27,912 bases of DNA from JAHEEL01 sp964195515 (GTDB lineage: Bacteria > Actinomycetota > Acidimicrobiia > Spongiisociales > UBA5794), in assembly GCA_964195515.1 (NCBI GenBank), contig CAXMQO010000084.1, positions 1 to 27,912 of the forward strand, written 5' to 3'. A program made the translations under genes and the position numbers. The notes beneath the pieces were generated by a model, which worked only from the letters and a program-made list of their open reading frames with translations, made no database searches and had not been told where the DNA came from. Below, piece by piece: positions 14,084-23,176 of the stretch; the stretch's first letter is position 1, and each line of letters opens with the position of its first letter.

Positions 14084-14821
14084 CTATCCGAAAGCAAGCC
14101 GTGCAGCCGCCACTACGGCTGCGGCGACGAGAACCCACCGGATCCATGCGGCACCCCTCAGAACGGCAAGACGCGATCCCACCCATGCTCCCGACATCTG
14201 ACCCCCGGCGAGTACCCCACCTACGGCAATGTCGACCTGCGAGGCATGGGCGAAGAGCAGGATCGCTATCGGCGAGTAGGCGGCGATCAGCACGACCTTC
14301 GCTGCGTTGCCGTTGACGAGATTCATTCCTGCGCCTAGTACAAGACCTGCGAGCAGCAGGAATCCAACCCCTGCTTGAACGAAGCCGCCGTAGAACCCGA
14401 TACCGAAGAACACCAGCGAACGCCAGGGTTCATGGAGCGCTACTTCGCGCTCCTCGAGCCAGCGCGACGGGCGCAACACCACGGACGCAGCCACAAGGAG
14501 CAGAACACCGGCGAAAACCATCCGAAGCACATCGGGTGGTGTCACGGTCGAGAGCCACGCCCCGGCGGCGGCCCCGATCACCGTCGGGACCAGAAGAACG
14601 CTGAGTCGGCGCCAGGGAACCGCCTCGCCCTTCTGGTAGCCGGCGATCGCGGTCAGGTTGGCGAGGAAGATGGCGATGCGGTTCGTCCCATTCGCCGTAT
14701 TGATGCCGACCATCTCGGTGAGGATGGGAATCGTGATGGCGGATCCGCCACCGGCAAGCGCGTTGATGAAGCCGGCAGCGGCGCCTGCGGCGACAAGGAC
14801 CAGAGCCTCAAGGAGGGTCAC
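14084..14821 (-). CDS. TauE/SafE-family membrane permease (sulfite/organic anion exporter family)
   Basis: A 245-residue, very hydrophobic protein with about seven to eight transmembrane segments. It has the two-fold repeated TauE/SafE pattern: AAGFINALAGGGSAITIPIL near the start and GFYGGFVQAGVGFLLLAGL near residue 140. Members export sulfite, sulfoacetate or related anions; the substrate here is unknown. The start is GTG 14821, with the hydrophobic segment beginning almost at once. It follows the pabB-pabC fusion by 31 bp and may be cotranscribed, but no metabolic link is evident. Confidence 0.88.
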   Translation of the reverse strand: MTLLEALVLVAAGAAAGFINALAGGGSAITIPILTEMVGINTANGTNRIAIFLANLTAIAGYQKGEAVPWRRLSVLLVPTVIGAAAGAWLSTVTPPDVLRMVFAGVLLLVAASVVLRPSRWLEEREVALHEPWRSLVFFGIGFYGGFVQAGVGFLLLAGLVLGAGMNLVNGNAAKVVLIAAYSPIAILLFAHASQVDIAVGGVLAGGQMSGAWVGSRLAVLRGAAWIRWVLVAAAVVAAARLAFG

Positions 14822-14852
14822 GGAGTGGACGAGATCGACATTCGACCAGAGG

Positions 14853-16658
14853 CTACTGCCGGACGAGTCGAGCGGATTTCCACCCGCGTACCGAACTCAG
14901 CAGACCAAGTCCGTCTGCACCATCGAGATCATCGACCATGATGACCTCTTCGACCAGCGCACCCTCGTCGATCAGTACCTGTCGGAGGATCCCGGGGAGA
15001 CACCCCGACGCGAGCGGAGGAGTGATCCACGTCCCCGCGCACTGGACCGCGACGTTGTGCGTCGTCGCCTCAGTCAATTCGCCCCGCTCGTTCACCATCA
15101 GCACATCCTCGACGCCGGTGTAGGGCTCGCTGCGATCCGTGTACGCACGCCTCGCGGTCGTCTTGTGGAATCGGTAGATGCTCCCGGACGAGATGGCCGT
15201 CGTATCAAGAGCACACGCCACCGGGTCGTGTTCGGGGGTAGGCCACCACCGTGCCGGTGGCAAATCGTCGGGGTCGAACGTAACGACGGTCTGGCCGATC
15301 CGGTCAATCTCGAGTCGCACGGCGTGTGCGCCGCTCTTCCCGGCCACCGCCTCTTCCAGGGTGTCAAACACGGATGCCTCGTCGAACCGGAACCCGAAGT
15401 ACGCGGAGGAGTCGCCGATGCGTTGAAGGTGCCGGTCGAGCCACCAGTAGCCGTGTTCCTCTTCCCACCGGACGGTCTCGAAGAGCGAGATCTCTGGACG
15501 CCGCTGAACCAGGACCCGCGTCTTCGCCTGCGCTTCCTCGTACTCGCCCATTGGCACGGATGTCTCCGTGATCCCGGCTCCGACACCGTACTCTCCGACG
15601 CCTTCATCAGCATCGACGGTGACCGTTCGAATGGCGACGCTGAAGCTGGCGTCCGGCCGTCCCCCGTCGGTCGGCGTCATAAACCCGACCGCACCCGCGT
15701 AGACGCCGCGAGCCCGACACTCGAGCGTCGCGATGGCCTCCATGGCACGAGGCTTCGGTTCGCCGGTGACGGCCGCTGAGGGGAACAGCGAACGGAAGAC
15801 ATCAACGATTCCGATAGTCGGCTTGAGTTTCGCCGACATGGCCGACGCGAGCTGCCACACCGTCTCGAGTCGTTCGAGCCCCATCAGCTCATACATCTGA
15901 ATCGTGTCGGGGACGGTGATGCCGACCAGCTCCTCGATCACGCGATCGACGATCCGCTGGTGCTCATCGCGGTCCTTTTCCGACGCTGAGAGTTTGGCGG
16001 CGTTGTCCTCGTCCTCCGCCGACCACCGCCCGCGCGGGGCGGTGCCTTTCGTCGGTCGAACATCGATCTTCGACCCCTCGATGGCAAAGAACCGCTCTGG
16101 TGACGCGCTCAGTATCCGGTATCGCCCCAGGTCGATGAAGGCCCCGTTGCCGCCGCGTTGGGAGAGCACGAGGTCACGGTAGAGCTCTCTCAGATCTCCG
16201 CTGATGGCAGCATCAAGACGGAGGGCGTAGTTGATCTGGGCGAGGTCTCCAGAGGTGATGAGACGGCGAACACGGTGCACGTTTTCCCCGTAGGTGTCCT
16301 CGTCCATCGTTGGGATCCACGGCGACACGGTGTACGGGGATGTGTCAACGCGGGTCTCACCGATGAACGGATCAACATCAGCCCGATCGCGAAAGAGGCC
16401 GAACCATGCGAGCGGCAGGTCGGCGAGCAACTCTCCCTGCTCGCGGGTCCGCACCGGAAGTGCCGAGTCGAACGCGGGGGCTGCCTCGTACGCGACGAAA
16501 CCGACCGACCAGAGTCCATTCCGGGCGGCAGCTTCGGCCTGTCCGACGACATCGAGGACGTCATCGATGTGGTGGGCCTCCAGGACGCGTTCCGGATTGG
16601 AGAATTCCATGGATCGCCCGCCGGTCGGAGTGAACTGGTCGAGGCGTGCGGTGATCAT
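14853..16658 (-). CDS. pabB: Aminodeoxychorismate synthase component I fused to aminodeoxychorismate lyase (PabB-PabC)
   Basis: Makes p-aminobenzoate for folate from chorismate. The 601 residues hold a chorismate-binding domain (about 110-380), with RILSASPERFF (181-191), the RPTKGTAPRG motif (201-210) and a closing GAGITETSVPMGEYEE. A PLP-dependent class IV aminotransferase-like lyase domain follows (about 392-601), with FHKTTAR containing the likely PLP Lys499, NERGELTEATTHN with Glu530, and SGCLPGILR. Fusion puts both steps after the glutamine amidotransferase on one chain; a pabA partner is not in the window. ATG 16658 has no ribosome binding site, but TAGCCT stands exactly 7 nt before it. 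ftsK ends 43 bp upstream. Confidence 0.93.
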   Translation of the reverse strand: MITARLDQFTPTGGRSMEFSNPERVLEAHHIDDVLDVVGQAEAAARNGLWSVGFVAYEAAPAFDSALPVRTREQGELLADLPLAWFGLFRDRADVDPFIGETRVDTSPYTVSPWIPTMDEDTYGENVHRVRRLITSGDLAQINYALRLDAAISGDLRELYRDLVLSQRGGNGAFIDLGRYRILSASPERFFAIEGSKIDVRPTKGTAPRGRWSAEDEDNAAKLSASEKDRDEHQRIVDRVIEELVGITVPDTIQMYELMGLERLETVWQLASAMSAKLKPTIGIVDVFRSLFPSAAVTGEPKPRAMEAIATLECRARGVYAGAVGFMTPTDGGRPDASFSVAIRTVTVDADEGVGEYGVGAGITETSVPMGEYEEAQAKTRVLVQRRPEISLFETVRWEEEHGYWWLDRHLQRIGDSSAYFGFRFDEASVFDTLEEAVAGKSGAHAVRLEIDRIGQTVVTFDPDDLPPARWWPTPEHDPVACALDTTAISSGSIYRFHKTTARRAYTDRSEPYTGVEDVLMVNERGELTEATTHNVAVQCAGTWITPPLASGCLPGILRQVLIDEGALVEEVIMVDDLDGADGLGLLSSVRGWKSARLVRQ

Positions 16659-16665
16659 CGATATC

Positions 16666-16671
16666 AGGCTA
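16666..16671 (-). promoter_or_regulatory. -10 element of a probably leaderless pabB-pabC transcript
   Basis: TAGCCT on the minus strand followed by 7 nt and the ATG at 16658. No convincing -35 is seen. Confidence 0.55.
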
Positions 16672-16701
16672 CGCGACGAAATCGACCGGTGACGGGACTC
16701 G

Positions 16702-18951
16702 CTAGCCGATCAGAGACCCGAGTTCCTCTTCGGTCACGAGGACGGACCGGGCCTTCGATCCCTCGGAGGGTCCGACGATGCCCTTGTTCTCCAAGATGTC
16801 CATCACACGTCCGGCCCTCGCGAATCCGATCCTGAGCTTGCGTTGGAGCATGGAGGTGGAGCCGAGCTGGCTCCTGACGACGAGCTCAATGGCCTGTCGC
16901 ATGATCTCCGGATCCTCGCCTTCGAACTCTTCGTCCACCTTGGTGGCCTTATCGGCGGCTTCGAACACCTCGGTATCTTGGTACTTGGCGTTCTGTTGTC
17001 CCCGCACGAACTCGACGACGCGATGGACCTCGGCTTCAGAGACCCATGCCCCCTGGATCCGCTCCGGTTTCGGCTCCCGCGCCGTGACGACCAGCATGTC
17101 GCCGAGACCAACAAGCTTCTCGGCGCCAACCTGGTCGATGATGACGCGGGAGTCCGTTTGAGAAGCGACGGAGAACGCCAAGCGGGATGGAACGTTCGCC
17201 TTGATGACACCTGTGATGACATTCACCGATGGCCGCTGCGTGGCCAGCACCAGGTGGATCCCGACGGCTCGTGCCATCTGGGCGATGCGCACGATCGAGT
17301 CCTCAACCGTTCGCCCTGCGACCATCATCAAGTCGTTCAGCTCATCGACCACGAGCACGATGTAGGGGAATCGGTCGAATAGCTCCTCGTCGACTCCGCC
17401 CGCGTCGTACTTCTCGTAGTACGACTCAACGTCGCGAACGCCCGAATCGGCCAGGAGGTCGTATCGACGATCCATCTCGGCGACGGCCCATTGGAGGGCA
17501 TCGGCGGCCTTCTTCGGACTGGCAATGACCCGGGTGAGGAGGTGGGGAACGTTGTTGTACTGGCCGAGTTCGACCCGCTTCGGATCGACGAGGATTAGCC
17601 GTACCTGGTCCGGCCGTGCGCGCATGAGAATCGATGTGAGCAGGGCATTGATGCACGATGACTTCCCTGCTCCGGTTGCACCCGCGATGAGCATGTGTGG
17701 AAGTTCGGTGAGACGGAGCATGCGGGCACTGCCGCTGACGTCCTTGCCAAGTGCGATGAGCATCGGGTCGGTGTCCTGTGCAGCCGTGTTGCTGGCGAGG
17801 ATGTCGCCGAGCGTCACTATTTGCCGATTCCGATTCGGGACTTCGATTCCGATGGCGCTCTTGCCAGGGATGGGAGCGAGGATCCGAACGTCCGCCGAAG
17901 CGAGGGCGTAGGCGATATCGTGGGACAGCGTCGTGACCCGGGACACCTTCACCCCAGGTGCGAGTTCGATCTCGTATCTCGTCACGGTCGGGCCGGGGAC
18001 GATTCGTGTGAGTCGGGCATCGACCCCGTGCTGGCTCAGCGCGTCCTGCAACTCGGCAGCGGTCTGTTCGAGGCCGCCGCGGTTCGGCCCCTCGGACGCC
18101 GACGCCTCGAGAAGCGCGAGAGGCGGCAGTTGGTACCCGTCGACCGAGACCCCTTGCGGAGCGGGGATGCGCTTCGGCTTCGCCTGCTTCGGAGCATTGA
18201 CGGACTTCTTGGGTCCATTCTCGGGCCGGGTCGTCGACAGATCCGGAGCCGACTCGTGGATCTCGATCGGCCCGTCGGTCCGCACCACCGACGTCGACGG
18301 TCCGTCGTCGGATCCGAACCCGGTCCACGAACGGAGATGTCGCGTGAACGAGCTGATCGTTCCTGCGACATCCTTTATCGAAGCCCTGGTAATGATGAGT
18401 GTGCCGAGTCCGAGTGCCGCGAAGAGCACGAGGAACGCACCCCAGAATCCGATGGTGCGACGAAGCGGGAACGCGACGAGGGCTCCGACGGCCCCGCCAC
18501 TGTCCTTGACCCGATCCACATTGCCGGCCAGCGCAACCGAGCCGGTCAACAGGTGGAACAACGCGAGCGAAGCCACGAAGACCGCAGCAAGACCGGCCAC
18601 CAGACGACCACGATCCTCGCTGCAGCAAACACCGACGAGAGAGAGTCCAACGATGACGAGCACCACCGGCACACCGAACGCCCACATGCCGAAGAGGAAT
18701 CGCAGTGAGCCGGAGAGGCCGGCGCCGATCGGCCCGGAGAGACCGAAGAACGACAGGCTGACAAGAGCGGCAAGCACAATAAGTACAACGCCCCACACGT
18801 CATCACTCTGACGTGCGAAGCGTTCCCGGATGCGGTCCCGACCCGTCCTTAGCGCTTGGACGGTTCTGGCCCGAAGGGAGATCCGTTTGGTTGTCTTGGG
18901 GGCCGCTTTGCTCCGCCCCGTTGCCCCGCGGTTCTTGGTCCGCGTTGCCAT
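16702..18951 (-). CDS. ftsK: DNA translocase FtsK
   Basis: Septum-anchored, ATP-driven pump that clears chromosome ends during division. The 749 residues contain a basic N-terminus, about four transmembrane helices (53-185) and a short linker (about 195-270). The alpha/beta motor has Walker A GATGAGKS (424-431) and Walker B YIVLVVDELNDLMM. ATQRPSVNVITGVIKANVPSR is typical of FtsK/SpoIIIE. A C-terminal gamma winged helix (STSMLQRKLRIGFARAGRVMDILE) reads KOPS-type sites. The linker is shorter than in E. coli FtsK, closer to SpoIIIE. ATG 18951 is preceded by TATCGT (18961-18966) with 9 nt between, so the transcript may be nearly leaderless. It diverges from the GUN4 gene. Confidence 0.97.
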   Translation of the reverse strand: MATRTKNRGATGRSKAAPKTTKRISLRARTVQALRTGRDRIRERFARQSDDVWGVVLIVLAALVSLSFFGLSGPIGAGLSGSLRFLFGMWAFGVPVVLVIVGLSLVGVCCSEDRGRLVAGLAAVFVASLALFHLLTGSVALAGNVDRVKDSGGAVGALVAFPLRRTIGFWGAFLVLFAALGLGTLIITRASIKDVAGTISSFTRHLRSWTGFGSDDGPSTSVVRTDGPIEIHESAPDLSTTRPENGPKKSVNAPKQAKPKRIPAPQGVSVDGYQLPPLALLEASASEGPNRGGLEQTAAELQDALSQHGVDARLTRIVPGPTVTRYEIELAPGVKVSRVTTLSHDIAYALASADVRILAPIPGKSAIGIEVPNRNRQIVTLGDILASNTAAQDTDPMLIALGKDVSGSARMLRLTELPHMLIAGATGAGKSSCINALLTSILMRARPDQVRLILVDPKRVELGQYNNVPHLLTRVIASPKKAADALQWAVAEMDRRYDLLADSGVRDVESYYEKYDAGGVDEELFDRFPYIVLVVDELNDLMMVAGRTVEDSIVRIAQMARAVGIHLVLATQRPSVNVITGVIKANVPSRLAFSVASQTDSRVIIDQVGAEKLVGLGDMLVVTAREPKPERIQGAWVSEAEVHRVVEFVRGQQNAKYQDTEVFEAADKATKVDEEFEGEDPEIMRQAIELVVRSQLGSTSMLQRKLRIGFARAGRVMDILENKGIVGPSEGSKARSVLVTEEELGSLIG

Positions 18952-19122
18952 CTGCCCGTAACGATACCCGAGAAAGCCCCAGAGGTGAACAACCCAACGC
19001 GCGAACGGTCACACGAAGATTTACAAGAGTGTAATTCGCGCCCGTATCTCCACGGCTAGGAGAAACCGATCCCGACGCTCTTCGCCGAAGTTGGCGGAGC
19101 GGAAACGAGCCGCGAACAACTG

Positions 19123-19128
19123 TATCCT
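19123..19128 (+). promoter_or_regulatory. -10 element of a probably leaderless GUN4-gene transcript
   Basis: TATCCT followed by 7 nt (all pyrimidines) and the ATG at 19136; no ribosome binding site is present. No clear -35 at the normal distance. Confidence 0.5.
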
Positions 19129-19135
19129 CTCCCCC

Positions 19136-19600
19136 ATGAGCGATTCCACCGCACCGCTTCGTGCTCTGCTCGCTGCCGGCGAATGGGAGGCGGCTGATCG
19201 CGAGACACGTCGTCTCCTGATCAGTGACGCCGACGTCGGTGGGTACGTCGGCCTCGATCCCGACGAAGCCGCCAACGTGGGCTGCGACCTCCTCCGGTCA
19301 ATCGACGTCGCTTGGAGGGATGCGTCCGATGGTCGCTTCGGCTTCACCCCACAGGCCAACGCCTTGAAGGTCGCCCGTGACAGCGGCCTGCCGCGAGCCG
19401 ACACGTGGCGAGCATTCGGGCGGTCGGTTGGATGGGTCGATGGCAGAGAATGGCTCGAAGGAGACAGTGTCCGATACGAGGCGGATGCACCGGCCGGCCA
19501 CCTCCCCTGGCTCCCGGGAACGACGACGGCCGTGAATACCGGACGCATTTACGAGGGCTACTTCCTCTTCTACGGCCGATTCGCTAACTGCCCCGACTGA
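19136..19600 (+). CDS. Stand-alone GUN4-domain protein
   Basis: The 154-residue protein is almost entirely a GUN4 domain. Matching segments are PLRALLAAGEWEAADRET (7-24), the DLLRSIDVAW stretch (51-60), DGRFGFTPQ (65-73), FGRSVGW (94-100) and DAPAGHLPW (117-125). In cyanobacteria and plants GUN4 binds porphyrins and stimulates Mg-chelatase in chlorophyll synthesis, or forms part of signalling proteins. No photosynthesis genes are in the window, so a haem or other tetrapyrrole-binding or sensing role is more likely here, but that is inference. ATG 19136 is preferred over the frame from 19091 because a -10-like TATCCT sits 7 nt before it. It converges on the SDR gene (9 bp apart) and diverges from ftsK. 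Confidence 0.84.
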   Translation: MSDSTAPLRALLAAGEWEAADRETRRLLISDADVGGYVGLDPDEAANVGCDLLRSIDVAWRDASDGRFGFTPQANALKVARDSGLPRADTWRAFGRSVGWVDGREWLEGDSVRYEADAPAGHLPWLPGTTTAVNTGRIYEGYFLFYGRFANCPD

Positions 19601-19609
19601 CGACGACCC

Positions 19610-20554
19610 CTACGAATCGTCGCCAGAGGAGAGCGCCTCAACATCGAACTCGACGGCCGTTGCAGACTCGGAAATCTTCCACAGCGTCTGCATGGTGTCG
19701 GGTCGATTCCGCAATCCGGTAATCGGGCGGCGCACCGGAGACCCCGAATTGACCCACCGCGGCGTGTACAGCTCGCCGCCGCGCGCCGCAGGATCGGTGG
19801 CGGCGCGGAGTTGCGGTAATGCGCCCTTCGAAGGTGACATCCCCACCCACTGCACCGTCGCCGCAAAGAACCGCTGGCTGGCTCCGCCATGTGCACGTGC
19901 GCTGTAAGCCTGCAGGCCGGTGTTCGAGTACCCGGGATGAGCGGCGAGGCTCGCCGCCGACGCCCCGGCGCGCTCGAGGCGATGATTCAGCTCGAGTGCA
20001 AAGTTCATGTTCGCGATCTTGGATCGACCGTACGCGCCCCACGGCGAGTACTTCTTCTCCAGATTCAGATCATCAGGATCCAGCTTCGTCGCGGCGTGAC
20101 GGGCGGTGCTGGTCACAGTCACGATTCTGGCACCGGTCGTATGCACGAGCGCAGGCATGAGCTGCGCCGTCAAAGCGAAGTGGCCGAGATGGTTCGTCCC
20201 GAACTGCATTTCGAATCCGTCGGCGGTGGAGCCCCGAGGTATCCCCATCACTCCGGCATTGTTGATCAGCAGATCGACCGCTGCATGCTCTCCGATCACC
20301 CGCTCGGCGAACGCGGACACCGATGCGAGTGAGGCGAGATCAAGCGCTCGGACCTCGAGGCGAGCGTTGGGAATCTCCGCCCGCACCTCGGTAACCGCCC
20401 GCTCAGCCTTCTCCCGGTTGCGCACCCCCACTACGACGAGCGCTCCCTTTCGAGCAAGCTCACGAGTCGTCTCGAGTCCAAGTCCCCCGTTCGCCCCCGT
20501 TACCACGGCAACGCGGCCCGTCTGATCAGGGATATCGCCTGCAGTCCAACCCAT
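19610..20554 (-). CDS. Short-chain dehydrogenase/reductase (classical SDR, retinol dehydrogenase-like)
   Basis: NAD(P)-dependent oxidoreductase of 314 residues. The Rossmann motif is TGANGGLG (19-26), followed by the NNAG motif (98-101), the catalytic Ser149 in VTVTSTARH and Tyr175-x-x-x-Lys179 (AYGRSK). The long SDR form with FGTNHLGHFALT and SKIANMNFALEL resembles the retinol dehydrogenase/WW-oxidoreductase/protochlorophyllide reductase branch; the substrate cannot be told. Arg45 after the second strand (GVRNREKA) suggests NADPH preference. ATG 20554 has a strong GGAGGAG site. It is downstream of rnj by 93 bp on the same strand and converges with the GUN4 gene. In related genomes rnj and ftsK lie closer, so these two genes look like later insertions. 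Confidence 0.92.
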   Translation of the reverse strand: MGWTAGDIPDQTGRVAVVTGANGGLGLETTRELARKGALVVVGVRNREKAERAVTEVRAEIPNARLEVRALDLASLASVSAFAERVIGEHAAVDLLINNAGVMGIPRGSTADGFEMQFGTNHLGHFALTAQLMPALVHTTGARIVTVTSTARHAATKLDPDDLNLEKKYSPWGAYGRSKIANMNFALELNHRLERAGASAASLAAHPGYSNTGLQAYSARAHGGASQRFFAATVQWVGMSPSKGALPQLRAATDPAARGGELYTPRWVNSGSPVRRPITGLRNRPDTMQTLWKISESATAVEFDVEALSSGDDS

Positions 20555-20647
20555 TCCGTGACTCCTCCGTCGTGGTAATCAATCCTTGCGTACCGCGTGG
20601 CCTCGTGATACATCTGAGACAATCGCCTGGGATCAGGCGAGTCAGTG

Positions 20648-22276
20648 TCAGACCTTGATGACCACCGGGAACACAACTGGGCGCCGCTTGATGTGGGCCT
20701 GGACTGCCTTACGAGCCGCATTCCGGATCCGGCTGCGGAGCGCATCGGGGTCGATCGGAGATTCCAGCGTCTCGATCCCTTGCAGGACGCGTGCCTGAAC
20801 GGCATCGTGAAGCACCTCTGAATCTCCGGTGACGCCATGGCTATCGACGTCGGGGCCGAACACGATGTCACCCTTCTTCGCGTCGAGACCAACAGTGACG
20901 AGGATGACACCGTCGTCGGCGAGATGCCGACGGTCGCGAAGCACGGCTTCGTCCTCTCCGACTTCGAGACCATCCACGTAGACGTAGCTCGAAGACACGG
21001 CGCCTCGTTCGACCCTCAGATCCCCATTCTCGAGAACGACGACATCTCCGTCTTCGCACACCTCGACCTCGGGAATCCCCACGGACCGGGCGAGCAAAGA
21101 GTTCGCAAGCATGTGCCGATGCTCACCGTGCACCGGTACCACGGCCTGCGGCTTCACGATGTTGTACATCACCTTCAGCTCCTCTGCCGCCGCGTGCCCC
21201 GACACGTGAACGTGCGTATTGAGACCGTGATGGACCGTGACCCCGATCCGGGACAGGTTGTTGATCACGCGCGAAACCCGCTTCTCATTGCCGGGGATCG
21301 GTGTTGCCGAGATGATCACCGTATCGGTCGGATCGAGAGCGATCGATCGGTGTTCCCCCGCGGCCATGAGCGACAACGCGGCGAACGGCTCCCCCTGACT
21401 CCCGGTCGAGATGACCGCTGCCTGCTCCGGCGGGAGGGTCAGTAGTTCTTTGAGTTCGACAAGGCTGCCGTCGAGAATATCGAGCTTCCCGATCTCGGTC
21501 GCGATCTCACTGTTGCGCAGCATCGATCTGCCGAGGAATGCGACCTTCCGTCCATCGGCGACCGCAGCATTGATCGACTGTTGGACGCGGTGGAGGTGGC
21601 TCGCGAAGCAGGCAATGAGGACTCGCCCCTCTGCTTCGTGGACAAGTTCTGCGATCCGAACACCGACCGTCTTCTCCGAGACCACAACACCGGGCCGTTC
21701 GGCGTTCGTCGAATCGGCGAGGAGGAGTCGCACGCCACGACGACCGAATCCGGCGAAGCTCTGGAGATCGGTTGTGACACCGTCGATCGGTGTCGGATCG
21801 AGTTTGAAGTCACCAGTGTGGAGGACGATCCCCTCTGGAGTCTCGAACGCGATACCGGTCGCGTCGGGCACCGAGTGGGTTACCGGGATGAACGCGAAGC
21901 GAAAGTTCCCGTGCTCAATCCACGTGCCGGTTTCGACCACCCTCATGTCCGGCTCCACACCGAGTTCCGAGACGCGGGACTTGGCGAGTGCAGTCGTCAG
22001 GGGCGTGCCATAGACCGGGACGTTTCGCTCGCGCAGCAGATAACCGAGCGATCCAATGTGATCTTCATGACCGTGGGTCAACGCGACGAACGAAAACGCG
22101 TCACCGCGCTCGACAACGGAGGCAAAGTCGGGGAGGACGAGATCGACACCGAGCATGTCCTCTTCAGGGAACATGAGGCCGGCATCGACCATCGCGATCT
22201 GTCCGTCGATCTCGATCGTCGCGCAGTTCCTCCCGATCTCTCCCAGGCCGCCGTGGAAGGCGACTCGGACGCTCAC
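20648..22276 (-). CDS. rnj: Ribonuclease J
   Basis: Metallo-beta-lactamase/beta-CASP nuclease with 5'-3' exo- and endonuclease activity in mRNA decay and rRNA maturation. The 542 residues begin with the beta-lactamase core (HGGLGEIGRN 8-17), the zinc motif HGHEDH (68-73) and VTHSVPDATGIAFETPEGIVLHTGDFKLDP. The beta-CASP domain follows, with LLLADSTNAERPG and STGSQGEPFAAL, then HVSGHAAAEELK and the RNase J-specific C-terminal domain. The GTG at 22276 forms a 4-nt GTGA overlap with the dapA stop, so dapA and rnj are translationally coupled, as is common in actinobacteria. The length is normal for the family. Confidence 0.97.
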   Translation of the reverse strand: MSVRVAFHGGLGEIGRNCATIEIDGQIAMVDAGLMFPEEDMLGVDLVLPDFASVVERGDAFSFVALTHGHEDHIGSLGYLLRERNVPVYGTPLTTALAKSRVSELGVEPDMRVVETGTWIEHGNFRFAFIPVTHSVPDATGIAFETPEGIVLHTGDFKLDPTPIDGVTTDLQSFAGFGRRGVRLLLADSTNAERPGVVVSEKTVGVRIAELVHEAEGRVLIACFASHLHRVQQSINAAVADGRKVAFLGRSMLRNSEIATEIGKLDILDGSLVELKELLTLPPEQAAVISTGSQGEPFAALSLMAAGEHRSIALDPTDTVIISATPIPGNEKRVSRVINNLSRIGVTVHHGLNTHVHVSGHAAAEELKVMYNIVKPQAVVPVHGEHRHMLANSLLARSVGIPEVEVCEDGDVVVLENGDLRVERGAVSSSYVYVDGLEVGEDEAVLRDRRHLADDGVILVTVGLDAKKGDIVFGPDVDSHGVTGDSEVLHDAVQARVLQGIETLESPIDPDALRSRIRNAARKAVQAHIKRRPVVFPVVIKV

Positions 22277-23169
22277 CCTTCGCCCAGTGCTGCGAGTGCA
22301 CGCCCAACGGCGTCCCTCGTGTCGTCCGATGCCGGGATCAACGGGAGCCTCGGCTCGCCGACCGGATCCCAGGCGAGATTGAGGCCGGCCTTGAGCGGCA
22401 TGGGGTTCGGCTCGAGGAACAGCGCCTCGTTCAGAGGCGCCAGAGCGGCGTCGAGCCGGTCGGCCTCCTCGTCATCTCCGGAGATAGCCGCCTCGACCAT
22501 TGCCTTGATCGTGTCCCCTGCGAGGTGTGCGGCGACGGAGACAACACCAACACCGCCCGCACGGATGATCTCTCTCGTGTGAACGTCCGATCCGGAATAC
22601 ACGGCGAAGCCTTCCGGCAGTGCCTCCATCTGACGCCTCGTGAAATCGAGGTCGTCGACGGCATCCTTCACTGCAACGATCCTCTCATGTTCAGCGAGAC
22701 GGACGAGTGTCTCGATCTCGATGATTCGACAGGTTCGGCCGGGGATGTTGTAGAGCAGGACGGGGAGGTCCGTTGCGTCGGCGATCGCGGAGAAGTGCCG
22801 GGCGATCCCTTCCTGAGGTGGCTTCGAGTAGTACGGAGTCACGGCCATCACGCCATGCACTCCTGACTCGGCGGCCCGCCGGGTGAGTTCGACGGACTCA
22901 CGGGTGTCGTAGGTGCCGGTTCCGGCAATCACTGTGATGCGATCACCGACGGCGTCGACCGCGGCCTTGAACAGCGCTACTTTCTCGACCTTCGACAGGG
23001 TCGGCGACTCGCCCGTCGTACCACCGACGACGATCCCGTCGGAGCCGTGTTTGGCGAGGTATCGAGTCAACCTCCAGAAGGTGCCGTAGTCGATGGATCC
23101 GTCATCGCCGAACGGGGTGATGACGGCGGTCAGGACCTGGCCAAAGGGTGCGTTGGGTCTGATCTCCAT
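22273..23169 (-). CDS. dapA: 4-hydroxy-tetrahydrodipicolinate synthase
   Basis: Condenses pyruvate with aspartate semialdehyde, the first committed step to diaminopimelate and lysine. The 298 residues show the class I aldolase barrel with GGTTGES (Thr51, Thr52), LLYNIPGRT (catalytic Tyr140) and the Schiff-base Lys168 in RIVAVKDAV. ATG 23169 is the right start; the open frame to 24129 runs antisense through the thioredoxin gene. TACCGT stands 7 nt before this ATG, indicating a leaderless transcript. It is divergent from cnoX with 42 bp between the start codons, and overlaps rnj downstream. Confidence 0.97.
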   Translation of the reverse strand: MEIRPNAPFGQVLTAVITPFGDDGSIDYGTFWRLTRYLAKHGSDGIVVGGTTGESPTLSKVEKVALFKAAVDAVGDRITVIAGTGTYDTRESVELTRRAAESGVHGVMAVTPYYSKPPQEGIARHFSAIADATDLPVLLYNIPGRTCRIIEIETLVRLAEHERIVAVKDAVDDLDFTRRQMEALPEGFAVYSGSDVHTREIIRAGGVGVVSVAAHLAGDTIKAMVEAAISGDDEEADRLDAALAPLNEALFLEPNPMPLKAGLNLAWDPVGEPRLPLIPASDDTRDAVGRALAALGEG

Positions 23170-23176
23170 GACCGCG

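Noticed and set aside
14658..15779. Plus-strand frame opposite the TauE and pabB genes
   Set aside because: Antisense shadow; composition is typical of the complement of a GC-rich gene.
17426..18796. Long alternative frame inside ftsK
   Set aside because: Arg/Ser/Pro-rich shadow of the high-GC ftsK gene in another frame; no recognisable domain.
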